A stretch of 64,000 bases of DNA, taken from positions 8,680,001 to 8,744,000 of the forward strand of contig OY754464.1 in assembly GCA_963575645.1 (NCBI GenBank), given 5' to 3'. The stretch is from Xanthostigma xanthostigma (lineage: Eukaryota > Arthropoda > Insecta > Raphidioptera > Raphidiidae). Both the position numbers and the translations under genes were made by a program. Below are positions 24,236 to 35,925 of the stretch, piece by piece (within the stretch, counting starts at the first letter, position 1; the number at the start of each line of letters is the position of its first letter). The notes below the pieces were generated by a model. The model was given only the letters and a program-made list of their open reading frames with translations, made no database searches and was not told where the DNA came from.

Positions 24236-24248
24236 GTCTAGATACTAT

Positions 24249-24330
24249 TTAAGTGGTTTTGATAAAAAGTTACAGTTTAAAATATTTGTTCGTCTATTTG
24301 ATCTCTATACGCTGTTAAAAAAGAAGAATT
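24249..24330 (-). repeat. Fragment of the TACAGGGTG foldback family
   Basis: TTGATAAAAAGTTAC, ATATTTGTTCGTCTATTTGA and the CGCTGTT block match one arm of the foldback at 60605-61069. Confidence 0.55.
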
Positions 24331-24763
24331 AAGGTAAAAATCACGCTGTATAGTACTTCCTATACGTGTCGAATTGATAACCTCTTTTTTGGTGTCGGTT
24401 AAAAAACTATACGCAGTTTGTTTTCGAGGGCAATGCAAACATCGGCTGTCAATTCCACACGTAAACAAAAGTAGTATACAGCGGCAATAACGGATTGTTC
24501 TAAACCAAGGTCACGCACATTCATCTTGTTCATTCACCGCTGCCGATTGACCCGTATAACCGTTTATTTACGGTCCCAGACGTCCCGTCCTGTCCGTTCC
24601 CTGTGGTTTACGTATAGACCGGCGGGACTCTGTAAATATTCGGTTGCAATTTTGCGAATACGAAGCTGTGAATTTACACACTACCAGATTACACATAGTG
24701 ACATAACATAAGCTACTATCTTTAAAAATACTGCACTGCTTAATCCATATTGTAACATTTATT
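24331..24763. other. No gene seen
   Basis: Contains a GGTGTCGGTTAAAAAA tail at about 24391 that resembles the SINE-like tail near 7850. No gene. Confidence 0.45.
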
Positions 24764-25480
24764 ATTATTTTATTCAACATATTTGTTAATGTAAGTTTTG
24801 TAAAATGAATCATACTTATATTAATACGCTAAGGTTAAAGATGTTTGCCTCCCTTTTTAGAAAAAACCTCATAATATCATTTTACAGATAATTGCTTGCT
24901 CTACCGACATCGACAACTAAAAAATTTATTAATGCTTTTGTTTTTGTAAATTAATCAAAATACAGCAACGCTGAACAACGTCTGCCATCTGACGGCTTTA
25001 ATTTAGAAACAACGTCAACACTTCGATCTGTCATCTGAGCTTCATATTGTAATACAACAGACACAATACTGCATACTGCCATCTGACGGCTTTAATTTTG
25101 AAACAGCGAGCAACGCTGAACAACGTCACAGCAATGCTGCATGATGCCATCTGACGGCTTAGTTCAACGCTTTTGCTACTTGCGCCTCTATATGACAATT
25201 TTAGTAAAATATTTCTTCGATCTGTCATCTGAGCTTCATATTGTAATACAACAAAAAGAAGAACGTTATAAGCAGTGTGCAAAATTAGAAACGAATTGAA
25301 TACCTGCAATCATATTTAAAAAATAATTTTGTAAAGTGATAATTATTATACTTATTTAGTGCGAATAATTCGCACAGGTCACACTAGTATTATTTAATTC
25401 AACATATTTATTAACGTAAGTTTGTAACATGAATATTATTTAATTCAACACATTTATTAATTTAAGTTTTTTAACATGAA
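24764..25480 (+). repeat. Three-unit 46-bp tandem repeat split by a Helitron
   Basis: Units at 24764-24809, 25388-25433 and 25434-25480 share TTCAACATATTTATTAA and TAAGTTT, ending near AACATGAA. The Helitron (24810-25387) lies exactly between unit 1 and unit 2 at an A/T junction. Confidence 0.75.
24810..25387 (+). mobile_element. Non-autonomous Helitron, family 2, copy 1
   Basis: Starts TCATACTTATATTAATACGC after A and ends with the hairpin GTGCGAATAATTCGCAC (25359-25375), eight spacer bases and CTAG before T. These are standard Helitron termini. The body contains several direct copies of CCATCTGACGGC. A minus-strand open frame of 92 codons (25031-25309) is shared with the second copy and is treated here as repeat sequence. 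Confidence 0.9.
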
Positions 25481-25623
25481 CATTACTTCCTAGTTCATAC
25501 GCTCCGCTGCCATCTTGCCTCTGTTTCTCCACATGAGGGTACAGCAGTGGCGGCGTAGCTTTTTAAGACGTGGTGTTACAATATTAAATATTTTGTACAA
25601 AATTACGCTGTTTTCTCAAAAAA
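25481..25623. other. No gene seen
   Basis: Nothing recognised. Confidence 0.4.
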
Positions 25624-25932
25624 CTACATTTATTTTTGAATTTTGATCCCAGGGGTGAGCATATTGAAAATAAATACAAAATAAGTTTAAAAAAAATAAA
25701 TAAAATTGTCGACAATTTTATTTATTTGAAGTTCTATTCAGACGTTAATCAAAGATTTCAAAAAAAATAAAATAAAATAAATAAAAATAAATAAAAACTA
25801 ACACCCGACTACTGAAAAGTATGAAACAAGAAAATATTCTCAAAATCCTCAAAAATTATATTTTTATAACTTATTTTGTATTTGTTTTCAATTTGCTCAC
25901 CCCTGGGACCAAAATTCAAAAATAAATGTAGC
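25624..25932. repeat. Foldback repeat with about 68-bp arms
   Basis: CTACATTTATTTTTGAATTT and GGGGTGAGCA at the left are inverted at 25865-25932. The centre is A-rich and contains a perfect inner palindrome around GTCGAC. Confidence 0.7.
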
Positions 25933-26672
25933 CTTTTCATATTTTTCAGTAGTCGAATTTTAGTTTTTGAACTTATTTTTTATTAGCTGGCTGCAGTTGG
26001 AAAGGTTTCTGTCAAAACCAATCTTTACTGTGCAAAGCTGTTGTTACGGCTAGTTTATATATGTCACCGGGATATGCGTATTATCATATACTAAGTACAT
26101 TATAGACTGCCAATCGAGCAGTTTATTGACTGGTTAGAAGTTCTGCAGCTATAATAAAGGAAGCGTATAGACATGCAAAGTCCAATTTTAAAATGCCAAT
26201 ACGTTGCCTTAAAAATACTCCACAGATTATAATAGCCTGTTTTCGTAATTTTTCCCTTTTGAACCCTACGTCAAATAGCTGATGCCCCATTAAAAATTTG
26301 GACCCTATCTGAAATAGGGTATTTTACACAATGAAAAATTGTACAACAATAATATAAATACGATGGCCTGTACATTGGGAAACTCAAGCGTAGAAGATTT
26401 ATTTTATTATTCAAAATGATTTTTTAATCTGTATGTCACATGAAGTCAAACGCTAGCCGCCATGATAATCTCGTGTGTGACGTCATTACTACAGTAAACA
26501 CAGCAAGGATGTCTGCCTGCGTTTGTTTACTATATAGTGACGTCGCGCGGAATTCCAAAACTGAAATAAAAAATGGCGCTTTAAATTATTTAGCGATTAG
26601 AAAATAAAAATTCAGGTGAATTGTTTCTATTGCATCAATTTAAGTTACTTTCTGAAAAACAGTAAAATATAT
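25933..26672. other. No gene seen
   Basis: Contains two GTGACGTC-type octamers (about 26478 and 26538) but no gene that I can support. Confidence 0.45.
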
Positions 26673-26785
26673 TCCAAATCTCCATGGTTCCGGGCTTGTA
26701 GGCCGTGATCCATTGGAATTCCTACCGAGAAATAGAAATACCAATGGACCACGCCCTACAAGCCCGGAAACCAAAGAAATTTGGA
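26673..26785. repeat. Hairpin with about 44-bp arms
   Basis: TCCGGGCTTGTAGG and CCATTGG on the left are inverted at 26741-26785 with few mismatches. The spacer is 24 nt. Confidence 0.75.
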
Positions 26786-28160
26786 ACAAAACCGACCATC
26801 AACTTATACACTTGAGTAAAATACGTGTGAATAGGCTGTGTGCACGAAGCCTACTAGCGCCGCTAGTGGGTAATAGAGAATTATTGAACTCACTTTTTAT
26901 CGAAATCGCGACATGTTTCTATGGTGATAAAACTTTAGTTGGCCATGATGTGTCAAAAAAAAATGTAATAAGGAAAACTTTTTATATACCATAAAATTCA
27001 GATTTGTAAACCATTTTATAAATAGCATAACATAAAAGGTACGCGAGAATTATTTATTTATCAGTTATGACGTACAATATATAAATAATTAATTTGTTTA
27101 CGCTGACAGCGAAACGTCAAATTATGGCGTCAATGGTCTTAATTTTACTTAAATCGCCATCAGCGCAACAGCCTGGAACACAGCAAGCATTTCCAGATCG
27201 CTTAATTTTGCCCACGTTGTCTTTGTAATTAAAAAACTTCGTAAAATTATAACTATTTTTACTTTTAATAAACATTGCTCACTGACATACGGAAAATTGG
27301 AGGTTGAAGTTTCCCCTAGTGCTCACCACAAACGCTCGCATCGAAAAATTTGCACATAGCCCATACAATTATAGTATCTAACTGAGCGCGATACATTTTA
27401 CTTCTTTGATGTTCTCGTCTCATTTGTTTGTCTTTTTAAACAACAGGCAGTAGAAGAATCACAGGTATTCCGACCACGTCCGTCCAACTCAAGACGCCGC
27501 GGCGTCACGGCGCTCCCGTTCTCTCCGGTTATTTATAAAAATATACACTGTATTTAGGTATCGGTGGGTCGGGGATATTCAGTCGGGAAACGGGCCCAGC
27601 GGGGCTGTTGTTTACTCTCAAATGGGGAGAACGTTTTAGATAGGGAGGCACATTATATCTACACGCACGCCGTTAGAAGAACGACTCGTCGAAAAAAATA
27701 CATTTCGACATTTTCTTACAATCGGCATTTCTAACTGGGATTGTTGGAAAGAAAATACTTTTAGATTTACAGGATCCTTCGGACGATTTTTTTATTTGGA
27801 AAAAAACTATTATTTAATTTAAATTTGTTGTCAGAATTGGCGCTGGAAAAACCGCTCTATTTTATTTACCAATTGGATCGACCAATGATATTTCAAATTC
27901 GCGAAAGATATGCAGTAATTGTAATTCAAGATGTAGTGAAGATTTTACCACGTTTTTCGTGTTTGACGGGCGAAATTTTGTAATTGATTTTAAACAAACT
28001 TCCTGATGAGATAGAGACTTGAAATTTTTAACATACCTCAGAATTACATGACAATACGTGACAAAAATAAAGAAAAAAATAATAAAAGTTTTAAAGTATT
28101 TAATCGATACATATAATTCATTCTGACTTGTTTACCGTTGTAAGGCACCTAGCAAGCGTC

Positions 28161-28330
28161 GGTCATAGCTCAGTTAGTTAAAGTGTCGTGCTAATAACGC
28201 GAAGGTCACGGCTTCGATCCCCCCGCATGGGTCAAATTATATTTTTGTTTTTTTACGAAGTATTTTTGTTGTTACCGCGTTTTTATTAACTTAAAAGAAG
28301 AAAATAATAAAATAAATAAAAAATAATTGT
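28161..28330 (+). repeat. tRNA-Ile-derived SINE, copy 2
   Basis: The head at 28161-28234 has A box TAGCTCAGTTAG, anticodon loop CTAATAA (AAT), and a B box variant GGCTTCGATCC. The tail (28235-28330) matches the tail of copy 1 on the minus strand at 13622-13703. Confidence 0.65.
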
Positions 28331-28370
28331 AAACGAACTAAAAAGTATAAATTCATTTTTTTAAATTTAT

Positions 28371-28503
28371 GATTTAAAACGAAAAACGTAGGGCGCATTA
28401 TTCGTTTTATCTCATAAATAGATTTTTTTCACTGATAGCTACTCTCTACACTTCTTAGGTACATATAACTGTCGCATGCGCCCCACGTTTTTTTGTTTCA
28501 AAT
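28371..28503. repeat. Small foldback with about 28-bp arms
   Basis: GATTTAAAACGAAAAACGTA-GGGCGCA is inverted at 28474-28503 (TGCGCCCCACG). It has no coding content. Confidence 0.55.
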
Positions 28504-28571
28504 CCTACAAGTTAAAAAAAAGTATTTTATACGTTTAAGCTCGTCTTAAAAACGTGGTATGTTAAAAAAAA

Positions 28572-29127
28572 GCGAGTGTGCTTTAGACCACACGACTGAA
28601 GTAAAACTTCTTCCTGCCATAATTATTTTTAATATATTAAGAATAATGCGTAAATACCTCAAATTTGCTCATGTTAAATTCATAAACGAACAATGATATG
28701 CAGTCGGTTCGTCTCAAAGTTTATCGAACACAATATAACCTCACTCTGTAGTACATATCTACAAAATATAATTTTTGATTAATTAATAGGCAAAATATGT
28801 ATATATATTTATTAGCATAATTTATAACACATTTAAAAGCATTTATTAACTAACCTACATTATTTCCCGTTACAAAATGCAGCAAAATTCGATGAAATGT
28901 ATTTTTATACAAAAAAAACAGTTGTTTTCATTTTAAACGTCAAATAGTTGTATTAATGCTCCGTCTTTGTCTCACTCACTAACTTATATCTCCCTCTCAA
29001 CTCCGATGGTGCACTTCCGTAAACGATTTCGTCAGGCATCGCGATATGATGCACTTCCGTAAACGATTTCGTCAGGCATTTACCAGCTTACTCCCCAAGT
29101 CAAGCGTGCCTAAAGAAGTTTTACTTC
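28572..29127 (+). repeat. Repeat family C, copy 2
   Basis: Full copy from GTGTGCTTTAGACCACAC to GAAGTTTTACTTCAAAA. Near the end a block of about 39 bp (GCACTTCCGTAAACGATTTC) is duplicated in tandem. Confidence 0.7.
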
Positions 29128-29882
29128 AAAAATTATTTATTTTATTATTTTTAGTCAGTTAAGAAAATAATCTGCCATTGAAGATTTCGGTCGACAAAAT
29201 AAAGGCCCGCCACCACTGGAGAATATAGGCGAACAGCTTGCAATGAGACAGGCAGTGCGGGAAAGGTTTAACAAATGGTGCACACGAGGTGTGCATAGCC
29301 TACTACATAGTGATGCCACCTAAAAGTCTTTGTGTATAGAGAATTTCCTCCACAGTTCTCTATACAATATGTGACTGTCAAACAGTCACTTTCACTTACA
29401 GTTGACCTATACAAGCTATACTTGGGTAGTTCCGGACATGGATAGCTCCAGGAACCACGTCCTCTGTCAGAGATGTTTTCTATGGGCTATGTGCAAGGAG
29501 GCGGAGTTACAAATTTTTCGATGCGAGCGTTTGTGGTGAGCACTAGAGGAAACTTCAACCTCAAATTTTCCGTATGTCAGTGAGCAATGTTTATTAAAAG
29601 TGAAAACAGTTATAATTTAATGAAGTTTTTTAATTACAAAGAAAACATGGGCAAAACTAAGTGATCTGGAAATGCTTGATGTGTTCCGGGATGCTGCGCT
29701 AATGGCGAATTAAGTAAAATAAAGACCATTGGCGCCATAATTTGACGTTCCGCTGTCAGTGTAAACAAATTAATTATTTATATATTTTACGTCGATTATT
29801 GATAAATAAATAATTCTCACATACCTTTTATGTTATGCTATTTATATAATGATTTACAACCTGAATTTTATGGTACCTATAT

Positions 29883-30388
29883 AAAATTAACATCAGTTTC
29901 TCGAATATTTTCTTATGTAACCGAATTGGATCGGGAGAAATGCAGATCCAATGTAGGTTCAGCTCTGACGATCCGAACTCACATAAAAAGCTTACACTTC
30001 AATTAAATAAAAAAAAAACATTTTAAAGACCGCTGACGCATAGGACACAATAAACTCAACAGAAAATGTCTTGGAGTTCGCCTTTTTAAAATTCCTTCTA
30101 CAGAGATTCAACGAGTAAAATGTATTTTTTACGGTACATTGCGTAGCAAGGCTTAAATTTTAAGCGCTTATTTTTTTCTCATGAAAATACGCACAGAAAA
30201 AATTATATGCTTAAATGCTCACGAACTTTTTTACGCAAACTACAGGATTATTACGTTTTTCTTCAAATTCGATATAACAATTTGCCGCGTAGAAACAGTT
30301 TCCTTGAAATATTTCCTTACGTCAACCTACATTAAATATAAGGGCAAAAGTTAAAATCACTTAGGTTGATTTTTTGTTAACATTTATT
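29883..30388. other. No gene seen
   Basis: Nothing recognised. Confidence 0.45.
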
Positions 30389-30760
30389 TTACCATTCCAA
30401 TTTCCAGCCCACCAGTGGAGAATGGTACTAGTTTAGGTCAAAAATCACTTTTCAAAAATTTTACAATATCTTTCCGTTTTGAGCTCTCCCGAATCCAAAA
30501 AACATATTTTTGAAAAAACTCTGTGCGTCTGTTTGTCTGTGAACACGATAGAGGTCAAACGGATGAGCGGATTGAAAGCAAATTTTGGGAGGATGTTTGG
30601 CATACAAATATGAAGAGCCCTATTGTTTTTGGGGAAAATCGGCGCATGCGCAGAAGAGATATATGCTAAAACGGTATTTTTTATATAATAATGGTATACT
30701 TTTCATATCGGCTTATTATTCTATTTATTTTTTCGAGAAAACCTACTTCGGTTTTCTTTT
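30389..30760 (+). repeat. Repeat family A, 5' part
   Basis: Runs from TACCATTCCAATTTCC to CTTATTATTCTATTTATTTT, then joins unrelated DNA. The 3' half is missing. Confidence 0.75.
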
Positions 30761-31499
30761 TACAAAAATACGAACTTTGGTAATTAAAAAAATATATTCT
30801 CACTATTTGGCCCGAATTTTTCCATGATCTGATAGCTTATTAATTGGCCAACCTTCCTAAAGCTAAAAACCGCGAAATTTACTGCTATATTTTATGTTGA
30901 GTGTTAATACTTACAATAAATTAAAAAAAATTGAATTAAAATCTTCAGAGAAGTGTCATTATCATAAAAAAATGACGCATTTCCGACCCCCAAGTGATAA
31001 GGTTAAATCATTCCAAATTAGTCATAGTTTCTTCTCCCGAGATGAGTAAGAGCAATTACCGGTCACCGAATTGGTATTCCACACCGATTTCTTGTAAGGA
31101 CGAAACCAAGTTTTGACCTCTCCCAATTTACTGTCATATTATGTTAGTTTAGTAAGCACCTACGGTAATAACTTGATTCTACGAGCATAACGCGGACTGA
31201 CAACTATATACACACGAACCACAATCCTGCACTATAAATCACAGCTGAATATGTACCCCATCCCCCGAATGCACGCACGCCACTGCGGTAACAACAAACA
31301 GCGTATACATATTACTCGACCAGCTAAAGAAAGTCTACTACCAAAAGAACGCGCATAGGGTCCCTTATTTAGGAAAAGCGGTACAAAAACAACGAACAAA
31401 ACGCTTCTGTGACATTCCAGCGATCCAGACATATAGTAAACTAAGGCATTTATTGTACAATATTCAGCTGTGTCGACGTAGGGTGTTAATCTATACTAA
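30761..31499. other. No gene seen
   Basis: The block TTCTTCTCCCGAGATGAGTA and GAGCAATTACCGGTCACC at 31029-31066 recurs with changes at 62204-62240, so a small repeat fragment is present. No gene. Confidence 0.45.
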
Positions 31500-31812
31500 T
31501 ATATAAAGCTGAAGAGTTTGTTTGTTTGTTTGGTTGAACGCGCTAATCTCAAGAACTATACTGGTTAGAATTGAAAAATGTTTTTTTTTTGTTGGATAGC
31601 CTATTTATCGAGGAAGGCTAGAGGCTATATAATATAAACGCTACGACCAATAGGAGCGGAGGATAAATGAAAAATGTTGCAAAATGTAACTGAAAATTTG
31701 TCCGTCCGACAAAAGCTTTTGAACGGTAACTCCGATCATCATGAAATTTGGACACAACATTCATCTCGGTAAACTAAGATGAATGTGCATACTCATGTAC
31801 CTCCCCCCCCCC
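31500..31812 (+). mobile_element. Helitron H2 (internally deleted, 3' end lost)
   Basis: 5' end TCTATACTAATATATAAAGC after A. The tRNA-Lys module is absent, and the copy jumps from the TTGTCCGTCCGACA block to CTTTTGAACGGTAACTCC. It ends in a C run before unrelated LTR sequence. Confidence 0.75.
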
Positions 31813-32150
31813 CATCGTTTCACTCAATGGTTTACACAGCTCATTTATCTTCTCTCTTAGCAGCTACTTCGGTCTTGCTGTATCGACACTGAACAATTTA
31901 TTTCACAGTTGTCTGTAATCTACTAACCAACTGACTGACTGACTCGACCACTTTGCTCGCATTTTATAGCTTCGTCCCCCACCTGTAGAATGTTCTAGAA
32001 GCGCCGAGAACCTCTCTTTACCTGCATTGGCTTCTCCAGGAAATTCTATGAAGGTCGGGTTTTCTTGGCTACCTGTAGTCCATTGTTGTTGTTGCTAGAA
32101 GATTCTACAGAACCCATAGTCGTCCCAACAGGGAGCACGCAACAATACTT
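31813..32150 (-). mobile_element. Partial LTR of the TGTTGCG family
   Basis: Reverse-oriented U3 and leader. U3 begins TGTTGCGTGCTCCC at 32147. A TATAAAA box (minus strand, 31962-31968) lies about 20 bp from GAATGTTCTAGAA (31988-32000), a GAA-nn-TTC-nn-GAA array that fits the heat-shock element consensus. The 3' half is missing. Confidence 0.7.
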
Positions 32151-32957
32151 TTTCTATTACAACGTTTACATTCGTCTTGGGTTTTTTCAAAATATTTAAT
32201 TTTGAATTCTTTTTTCATTTTTGATAATCGCATTATCTGCTTCTCGCTTGTTCTTGCAGATTCACTCCCCTTCTGGCGTTCTTTGGTTGGGCACACAGTA
32301 CTACAGAGTACAGGCTACAGATGTATGCAGTCATTCATTACCCCAGACTCAAGAAAACAAGCAAAACGAACGATAAATCATTAGTATCCCGGCAGCACGC
32401 GCGCCACTGACCGCAAATATACTCTATATCATTATTATTGTATTGTGTTTGCTTACGTAATTACTTGTTTTCAAATATAAATTATTATACTACTTATTAT
32501 GTTGGTTTTGTGAAATTACGCACGTTGCAAGAAAGTGGAAACAAACAAAAAATATCTATATATACCAGATCATTGCGTCTTGCAATATGTAATAAATAAA
32601 AAAAATATGGTCATAAATTTAAAATGTTTAATTCTTCTTCGCAATCTAACGGAAATAGGACTTATAAATTGAGATTTATTTGGTCATGTAGTCAACGGAA
32701 CATAATACAACCAATGTTGCCAAATCAGATATTTTGTTTGTCCCCCATTCAAATTAAAACTTCCCTAGATTTCCCTTGTCACTTTACCATATTAAAGTAG
32801 TTATACTTAATAGTTTTTTGATTCCACAATAAGAAGAATAATAGCTCTGTCCCAATCTGTCTGAAAACGGTAACAGAACCGTCATAGTCTTACCGCTTGC
32901 GTAATAGCTCAAAAACCGATACAAACAGTTTCGTTTTAGCTACTGCGCAAGACACCA
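32151..32957. other. No gene seen
   Basis: Nothing recognised. AT-rich. Confidence 0.45.
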
Positions 32958-32959
32958 TA

Positions 32960-33533
32960 CAGTATGTAAACGCGTAAGGTGCACATAGGGAAATTAGCAT
33001 TGGGAACAAATACCTGGATCAGAGTTAGTCATGACTGCATTAATTGTTATTTCTATTGAATTATCGTGGTAATCTTGAGGATTTCTATTTTATTTTGATT
33101 TATTTTTATTTTACTTGGCTTTTTTAATAATAAAAAGCTCTTATAAATCATTATTTTAATTTTTTTTGTACAAAAATAAAACAAAAAAACAACTCCATCT
33201 GTTTGGAAACATTTCATTCAAAAATTGTCTGACTGGTATGACGTATGCGCGTTGGTAAATCAGTGACCCAATGTCTTTAGGTTCAACACGAATAGGCGGA
33301 GATATTTGATCTCGCACCATATTTAAGTATTTTTGGGAATTTAATGTTCCATTAATAAAAAAAGTCCGATTATGTTGTAATCATTTGAATATTTTCTTCG
33401 GTAGTATACACATTCATTTTGCAAAAGAATATTATTTGTCAAATTGAAAAACAAGATTTCAAGGCTCACTCTGATCCAGTCATTTTTTCCCAATGTTAAT
33501 TTCCCTATGTGCACCTTACGTGTTTACATACTG
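32960..33533 (-). mobile_element. Mariner-type foldback with transposase remnant
   Basis: Inverted ends CAGTATGTAAAC and GTTTACATACTG, flanked by TA (32958-32959 and 33534-33535). The arms, about 70 bp, share AAGGTGCACATAGGGAAATT. The interior encodes pieces of a mariner/IS630-type transposase on the minus strand. Confidence 0.8.
33195..33417 (-). pseudogene. Mariner/IS630-type transposase remnant
   Basis: The N-terminus MNVYTTEENIQMI followed by a stop resembles the helix-turn-helix start of insect transposases of this type. After deletions and frame changes the minus strand reads LNSQKYLNMVRDQISPPIR and then VRQFLNEMFPNRW, which matches the region around the catalytic DDE domain (vR-fLne-Fp-RW). 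The middle and the C-terminus, including the SPDL motif region, are missing. Confidence 0.7.
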
Positions 33534-33535
33534 TA

Positions 33536-34145
33536 TATAAAATTAAGAGGCCTGTGTATATCTATGTTTTCTCCGCACCGCGTACCCCGCAAAGGTGTCT
33601 ACCCAACCTCCTTAAAAGACGAACACATTTTTAAGTAAATTACCGTTACTGTCTAAAATAAGCTTTAGAATTTTAATCAAAACTGCATGCAACCTTGAGA
33701 ACTCAACACCGAAAATCTAATTCCCCTATTAACTATATTTAGTAGTAAATAACGTACCTTCTATCTTACACTACACGAATTAACCAAGGATGCAGCGGAT
33801 ACTTTACATGTCAGTAAATATGTAATATATGAATGAATAAAGGGTCTTACAAGCCAATAAACGAACCTCACTCCATGTAAATTACCAAATAATCCCGTTT
33901 ATGGGCGAACTATGATTATAAGTTGTATATATGTACAGCCATTTCGTACTTCCTCCGCTATTTTACTGACCAAATCACCCATTTAATATTTCTAAAATTC
34001 GATTTTCTTAAGTGAAAATGACGTAACGTCGGCGTGACATGATGTAGTCAGTTAAAATGAACGTGAAGTGACGCCAACTAGATTTTCCCTCCACGGAAAA
34101 GTCGAATTGCCGTAACGACACTAATAGGTAACTACAGTTTGCTAT
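33536..34145. other. No gene seen
   Basis: Short open frames have no domain. Nothing supported. Confidence 0.45.
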
Positions 34146-34867
34146 TGTTGCGCGACCCTATTGGGACGACTATGGGTTCCATAGAATCAGTTTGCTATTG
34201 TTGCGCGTCCCTATTGGTACGACTATGGGTTCTATAGAATGTTCCAGACCACGACAACAACAATGGAAAGCAGGTAAAAACTCAACCTTCTTAGAATTGC
34301 CTGGAGAATGCAATGCATGTAAATAAAGGTTGAGACGCTTCTAGAACATTCTATAGGCGGGGGACGAAGCTATAAAATGCGAGCGGAGTGGTTGGCAAGT
34401 CAGTCAGTTGGTTAGTTGCAGCGCGTACGTACAGTGGATAACAGACAACTGTGAAGTAAATGGTTCAGCCGGTACAGCAAGACCGAGACAACTGCTAAGA
34501 TAGAAGATAAATGAGCTGTGTATACCATTGAGTGCAATTATATAAATCTGGTTCTACATAAATAGCTTCTGTGTTGTAAATAATCGTGTGAATATAGTTA
34601 ATAGACAAGTGCGAATAAGTGTATTAGACAAACTTCGGTGTGTATGTGTGTTGTAAATATTTTGTGTACCTACATAATTAAGACTTTATATTCTCCTGTT
34701 GCTTAGTTTTCTATTTTATTATTTAGAACTATCAGTTTTTTTTCTGTTAACGTTATTATTACTGTTTGTTAAAGAAGTACGCTTTCGTTGTGTGTTTAAC
34801 TGTTTTGTTAAACATTTATTATTGTAAATAAAGAATTTTCACCACGGACTAGAACAGTTTCGTTACA
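34146..34867 (+). mobile_element. Solo LTR of the TGTTGCG family
   Basis: Starts TGTTGCGCGACC and ends GTTTCGTTACA, flanked by CTAT on both sides (4-bp duplication). The first 50 bp are duplicated in tandem (second TGTTGCGCG at 34199). TTCTAGAACATTC at 34339-34351 is a perfect three-unit heat-shock-type array, 20 bp before TATAAAA (34371-34377). AATAAA lies at 34827-34832. No internal retroelement sequence follows. Confidence 0.85.
34339..34351 (+). promoter_or_regulatory. Heat-shock-element-like array in LTR U3
   Basis: TTC-TA-GAA-CA-TTC, three alternating nGAAn units, located 20 bp upstream of the LTR TATA box. The equivalent position is conserved in the LTR copies at 31813 and 61071, and nearly so at 35244. 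Confidence 0.6.
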
Positions 34868-35243
34868 CTATTATATATCTAATATTAATCTAAGATCGGG
34901 TATTAGAAATGTATACCCTCATCTGTTATTTGATGATGACAAAGATTAGATGTTAGATTATATATTATACCTAGATAAATCGCACATGGGTTGCCTATAG
35001 TTAAATCGCGTACCGATGCTGTTAAATTAAATGAATTCTAATTAACTTTTTTGGATCACATTCCCCGATTTGTTAATCATAAAAATCGAGTCTAAGATAA
35101 GAGAATGACACAAGGAATTGTAAAAATACAGGTTTCCTACTTTCCCCGCAGCCCACGAACGCAACTGGAATCAGCCGAAAGTTCTGGAAGTATCGAGAAA
35201 CGAGGCTGGGGAAATAAGGCAACGCGAACAGTGCAGACAGTAT
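34868..35243. other. Spacer with an LTR-U3-like block
   Basis: Holds an inverted block at 35145-35212 related to 9623-9690. It contains GAAAGTTCTGGAA (35177-35189), another GAA-nn-TTC-nn-GAA array. No gene. Confidence 0.45.
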
Positions 35244-35925
35244 TGTAACGAAACTGCTGTAGTCCGTGGCGGAAATTACTTATTTGTAATAATAAATGTT
35301 TAACAAAACAGTAAAACACACAAACGAAAGCGTACTTCTTTACCTTAACAAAAATAATAACGTTAACAGAAACAACACTAATAGTTCTAAATTATAAAAT
35401 AAAAGACTAAGTAACAGAGAATATAGAGTCACTAAATTATGTACACAAAATATTCACAACACACAGGAACACAACACAAAGTTTATTAGCACACTTGTCT
35501 ATTAACTATAAGTCATTTATTTAAAACCGAATTAATAATTGCACTCACTAGAGTTAATTTATTTTTGCAATATAACTGAATTTATGTCGTAATGCCAGAG
35601 CACTGTATCACGAACAGCTACAATAACTGACCGTCCCACTAACCCATTCTGCTCGCCTTATATAGTTTCGGCCCACGCTTCTATCGAATGTTCTGGACGA
35701 ATCGAGATTTCTTTCCTTTACATCTATTGTTCTCTCCAAGCGATTCTAAGAAATCGGGTCTAACTTCGCTACCTGCTTTCCGCACCAAGATCCCTTCCTT
35801 TACATGTATTTGTGTCTCTCTCCAAGCGATTGTCTGCAGGTCGGATGTTTTTACCTGTTTCAATTGTTGTTGTTTCTAGTAGTTTCTACCGATACCAGAG
35901 TCGTCCCATCAAGGGGCACGCAACA
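35244..35925 (-). mobile_element. Solo LTR of the TGTTGCG family, inverted
   Basis: Reverse orientation. The terminal pair is TGTAACGAAAC at the left and GGGCACGCAACA at the right, flanked by GTAT on both sides (35240-35243 and 35926-35929). A GAATGTTCTGGAC region at 35686-35698 is a slightly degraded heat-shock-type array near the TATA box (TATATA, 35658-35664). Confidence 0.85.

Larger units (their letters stand above)
26983..29882. mobile_element. 2.9-kb structure bounded by 385-bp inverted repeats
   Basis: The left arm (about 26983-27370) and right arm (about 29480-29882) align over their length at roughly 90 percent identity. Both begin with TACCATAAAATTCAG and both contain CACTGACATACGGAAAATT and ACAAACGCTCGCATCGAAAA. 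Between them lie a GC-richer stretch (27460-27700), a tRNA-Ile SINE, a small foldback and repeat family C. The structure is probably an old TIR element with nested insertions. No transposase is recognised. Confidence 0.65.

Noticed and set aside
23917-24252. 111-codon frame
   Set aside because: Covers the left half of the complete hAT MITE and reads across its TIR. Not a gene.
29185-29320. Harbinger C-terminal fragment
   Set aside because: The motif GEQLAMRQAVRERF is too short and generic to assign.
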